Shown piece by piece: positions 61,194 to 64,000 of a DNA stretch of 64,000 bases (its first letter is position 1; every line of letters starts with the position of its first letter). The DNA comes from Pseudomonadaceae bacterium. Its GTDB lineage: Bacteria; Pseudomonadota; Gammaproteobacteria; Pseudomonadales; Azotimanducaceae. A model generated the notes under the pieces. The model made no database searches. It had not been told where the DNA came from and worked only from the letters and a program-made list of their open reading frames with translations. The position numbers and the translations under genes were made by a program. The stretch lies in assembly GCA_024743435.1 (NCBI GenBank), contig JANSWO010000014.1, positions 1 through 64,000 on the forward strand, given 5' to 3'.

Positions 61194-61476
61194 ATGCCTC
61201 GACTCGTGCTTTGAGCTTCTGGCCGGGTCGGAAAGTGACCACGCGTCGTGCGGTGATCGGAATTTCCTCTCCAGTTTTTGGGTTTCGGCCAGGACGTTCG
61301 CTCTTGTCACGCAGATCGAAATTGCCAAAGCCCGAAAGCTTGACCTGTTCGTTGCGCTCCAAGGCACCGCGAATCTCCTCAAAGAAGAGCTCCACTATTT
61401 CCTTGGCTTCACGCTTGTTCAAACCGAGGACGTCGAACAAATGTTCTGCCATCGCCGCTTTGGTCAGCGCGCCCAT
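61168..61476 (-). CDS. ihfA: Integration host factor, alpha subunit
   Basis: 102 residues from the ATG at 61476 (GGAG five bases before; a GTG two codons upstream is also open). DNA-bending heterodimer subunit of the HU/IHF family: [36 protein letters not shown], then [50 protein letters not shown], with the conserved Pro in GRNPKTGE for minor-groove insertion. The position after pheT is conserved in gammaproteobacteria. Confidence 0.95.
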   Translation of the reverse strand: MGALTKAAMAEHLFDVLGLNKREAKEIVELFFEEIRGALERNEQVKLSGFGNFDLRDKSERPGRNPKTGEEIPITARRVVTFRPGQKLKARVEAYAGTESER

Positions 61477-61586
61477 GCTCACTCCCTGTTTTTATTATCG
61501 AAGCGGACTACCGACAGCCACAACACACGACCCCGGCGTCTTGCCGGGCCGACTCACATACGACACCACGTGTGCCTGTGAGATGG

Positions 61587-63968
61587 TTATCGCTGACGTG
61601 CCCCAACGCCTGTAATCAGCGCTTGAAGGGCCGCTTCGCTCAAGTGTCCTATATCCCCGTCGGTAAGCGTCGCTGATGCGTCCTGGAACGTCAAGCCTAT
61701 CGTGAGGCTTTTATCATTAGAATCAATGCCTTCGCCCTCGTATACATCAAAGAGGTTGAAGTCAACCAGACGTTCTCCGCAAGCAACTCTCACGCAGAGC
61801 TCAATGTCCGCCGCGAGCACGCTTTTGTCAACCAGGACGGCGAAATCTCTACGCACGCTTGGGAAGCGCGACACGCCTTTATGCACCGGCTGAACCAGGG
61901 TGAGAAGCGCGTTCGCGTCGAGTTCGAACACATACACCCCCGCCACCTCAAGACGCGCTTCGACCTCAGGATGCAGACGGCCGAGACGCCCTATCCGCTC
62001 GCCCGAAATATGCAACGAAGCTGCCTGACCAGCGTGCAAAACGGGATCATCCGTCAGCGCCGAGAACGAAAATTCCGCACCGATAGCGCCGCACAACTGC
62101 TCAACCACGCCCTTGATGTCGAAGAAGTCGACACCCGCATCTGAATCGTGCCAGCTGCTGGGCTCCCGCAAGCCCCACAGCAAGCCGCCGATTCGATCTA
62201 GCTGATCAAGGTCACCCTCCGATGTGATGAAACAACGCCCCAACTCAAACAGCGCGACGCGGCTTTGCTGTCGCTTCGTATTCGCGATGGCGGCTGAAAC
62301 GAGGCCGGGCAGTAGCGTCATCCGCATTGCGGATTGCTCGACCGACATCGGGTTCTCAAGCGTCATCGGTTGTGTGCCAGGCGCGAGAAGATCGTGCAAT
62401 CCCGGATCCACGAAGCTGTAGGTAACGGCCTCCTGCAGACCAAGGTCCACGAGCTGCTGCTTCAACTCACGCTCACCGCGCTGCGCTCTCGGAACGGAGC
62501 GAAGCGGCAATCCAGATTCCGGCAATGCTTCTTCGATTCGGTTGTATCCGTAGATTCGGCAAACCTCTTCGACCAGATCAATCTCCAGTTCGATATCAAA
62601 CCGATGGCTCGGCACTTGTATGCGCCAAACTACGTCGGTATCACCCGGGCTTCTCTCCGACACGGGCAAATCAAGCCGCGCTAATTGACGGTCAATCTCA
62701 CTGGCAGGCAACGCAACCCCCAGCAGCTCATCGAGGCGCGACTGACGCAACATCACTTCGCGCGCGCCCGGAAGATGCTCTTTGCTGACGGTCTCAATCA
62801 CTGGACCAGCTTCGCCACCAACCGCGTCGATCAGAAGCGCGGTCGCACGCTCGATCGCCTGGAAGCCAAGTTCGAAATCGACACCACGCTCATAGCGATG
62901 ACCAGCGTCGGTATTCAGCGCGTAGCGCCGAGGCGTTCCGGCAATGGCGATGGGCGCGAAGTACGCAACTTCCAGGAAGACATCTTTTGTCGCGTCGTTG
63001 ATCCCGCTGTGCTCGCCGCCCATCACACCGGCGAGCGCTACAGGTCCACGGCCATCGGTAATCAGCAGAACGGAGTCGTCCACTTCAATCTCGCGACCAT
63101 CGAGCAAAGTCAGCTTTTCAGCTGGTTTTCCCCAACGCACGACAATCTCATCGTTCAGCAAACCCAGATCAAAAGCATGCATCGGTTGGCCGAGTTCGAG
63201 TAGCACGTAGTTTGTGATATCGACGACCGCATCAATGCTGCGTATGCCACAACGGCGAAGTTTTTCTACGAGCCACGCCGGGCTCGGCTTGCTGACATCA
63301 ACCCCACGAATCACGCGCCCCAGATATCTCGGACATCCATCTGGAGCTTCCAGGCGAACCGGAAAGGTAGCGTCAACTGTTGCAGCCACTGAATCGATTT
63401 TTGGAATCGTTACCGGCGCGTCTGTTAGAACACCAACTTCACGTGCAACACCCCGCAAACTCAAACAATCGCCACGGTTCGGCGTCAGATCGAGCTCTAT
63501 CGTCAGGTCATCGAGATGCAAAGCTTCTCTTACGTTCTGGCCAGCGGGCAGAGCAGGATCCAACTCCGCGATTCCATCATGATCATCACCAATGCCGAGC
63601 TCCTTGTAGGAACACAGCATCCCGAAGCTCTCCTGCCCTCGCAGTTTCGCTTTCTTAATCTTGAAGTCGCCACCCAGAACGGCGCCGATTTTCGCGAAAG
63701 CAACGGTAAGCCCCGCGCGGACATTGGGCGCGCCACAGATCACCTGCAGCGTTTCGCTACCATCTGATACTTCGCATACGGAGAGCTTGTCCGCATCCGG
63801 ATGCTTGCTGACCGATTCGACTTTGCCGACAACAACTCCAGAAAAGTCATCCGCCACAAGCTCGTAACCATCTACTTCCAGGCCCGCCATTGTGAGATCG
63901 GCCATCAGCTGCTCAGACGACAAATCGGGGTTCACCCACTCGCGCAGCCACTGTTCAGAGAATTTCAT
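61587..63968 (-). CDS. pheT: Phenylalanine-tRNA ligase, beta subunit
   Basis: 793 residues, complete. The tRNA-binding OB domain lies near the start (VVVGKVESVSKHPDADKLSVCEVSDG), followed by B3/B4 (LDLTPNRGDCLSLRGVAREVG; YLGRVIRGV), the B5 domain (WRIQVPSHRFDIELEIDLVEEVCRIYGYN), the catalytic-like core (LQEAVTYSFVDPGL, MRMTLLPGLV) and the C-terminal anticodon-binding FDX domain (SRFPSVRRDFAVLVDKSV). The ATG begins 32 bp from the window edge. pheS should lie just beyond it. ihfA follows after 110 bp. Confidence 0.97.
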   Translation of the reverse strand: MKFSEQWLREWVNPDLSSEQLMADLTMAGLEVDGYELVADDFSGVVVGKVESVSKHPDADKLSVCEVSDGSETLQVICGAPNVRAGLTVAFAKIGAVLGGDFKIKKAKLRGQESFGMLCSYKELGIGDDHDGIAELDPALPAGQNVREALHLDDLTIELDLTPNRGDCLSLRGVAREVGVLTDAPVTIPKIDSVAATVDATFPVRLEAPDGCPRYLGRVIRGVDVSKPSPAWLVEKLRRCGIRSIDAVVDITNYVLLELGQPMHAFDLGLLNDEIVVRWGKPAEKLTLLDGREIEVDDSVLLITDGRGPVALAGVMGGEHSGINDATKDVFLEVAYFAPIAIAGTPRRYALNTDAGHRYERGVDFELGFQAIERATALLIDAVGGEAGPVIETVSKEHLPGAREVMLRQSRLDELLGVALPASEIDRQLARLDLPVSERSPGDTDVVWRIQVPSHRFDIELEIDLVEEVCRIYGYNRIEEALPESGLPLRSVPRAQRGERELKQQLVDLGLQEAVTYSFVDPGLHDLLAPGTQPMTLENPMSVEQSAMRMTLLPGLVSAAIANTKRQQSRVALFELGRCFITSEGDLDQLDRIGGLLWGLREPSSWHDSDAGVDFFDIKGVVEQLCGAIGAEFSFSALTDDPVLHAGQAASLHISGERIGRLGRLHPEVEARLEVAGVYVFELDANALLTLVQPVHKGVSRFPSVRRDFAVLVDKSVLAADIELCVRVACGERLVDFNLFDVYEGEGIDSNDKSLTIGLTFQDASATLTDGDIGHLSEAALQALITGVGARQR

Positions 63969-64000
63969 AGCATCATTTCCGGCAGTCGTTCCATTAGGTC

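Overview
The window looks like a chromosomal segment of a free-living, GC-rich gammaproteobacterium. The right edge carries the conserved minus-strand order pheT, ihfA, MerR-like regulator, next to a tRNA-Pro. Other gammaproteobacterial traits are a homodimeric-type pyruvate dehydrogenase E1 (aceE), a TonB-dependent receptor and REP/REPIN-like palindromes. The dense set of acyl-CoA dehydrogenases, crotonases, CoA-activating enzymes, Baeyer-Villiger monooxygenases, a Rieske oxygenase and quinone-oxidoreductase-like enzymes suggests a marine or soil heterotroph that degrades lipids, sterol-like or cyclic compounds. The lineage is inferred from gene content only.

Layout. 0-5.7 kb: a 148-bp tandem repeat, then envelope and signalling genes (peptidoglycan-binding lipoprotein, SPOR protein, TIR-TM-TPR protein, small lipoprotein, group II truncated haemoglobin). 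5.7-8.3 kb: ZnuD-like TonB receptor with a His/Cys-containing partner. 8.6-15.1 kb: Rieske oxygenase, then a minus-strand catabolic operon with two adjacent acyl-CoA dehydrogenase subunits, a crotonase, a hydrolase and a TraB/GumN protein. 15.2-21.7 kb: secreted beta-helix protein, crotonase, a repeat-rich stretch, type II glutamine synthetase and a Ser/Thr kinase. 21.8-37.7 kb: acyl-CoA ligase, acyl-CoA dehydrogenases, CoA-transferase, two tandem NADP-dependent oxidoreductases, beta-lactamase-fold hydrolase, amidohydrolase and the first Baeyer-Villiger monooxygenase. 37.7-43.5 kb: aceE, a probable selenoprotein, a Coq4-like protein and cysteine synthase. 43.6-56.7 kb: hydrolases, a CPBP protease, the second Baeyer-Villiger monooxygenase, transporters, glutathione transferases, a desaturase/TetR operon and nitronate monooxygenase. 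56.7-59.7 kb: a REPIN-like cluster around an acyl-CoA dehydrogenase and an oxidoreductase. 59.8-64 kb: tRNA-Pro, DUF938 methyltransferase, MerR-like regulator, ihfA and pheT.

The strongest unusual signal is at 40606-41742. Two apparent ORFs, with the two halves of a thioredoxin-like fold, are joined in frame by a single TGA exactly where the active-site cysteine is expected (W-S-S-W-[TGA]-G-C). A hairpin starts 8 nt after the TGA, with its loop 20 nt after it, which fits a bacterial SECIS element. I read this as one 378-residue selenoprotein with Sec161 and a C-terminal TPR, normally mis-annotated as two genes.

Other points of interest are the REPIN-like cluster that has overwritten the 5' end of an acyl-CoA dehydrogenase gene, three acyl-CoA dehydrogenases lacking the usual C-terminal catalytic Glu, a TIR-TM-TPR protein, and several dispersed hairpin and tandem repeats.
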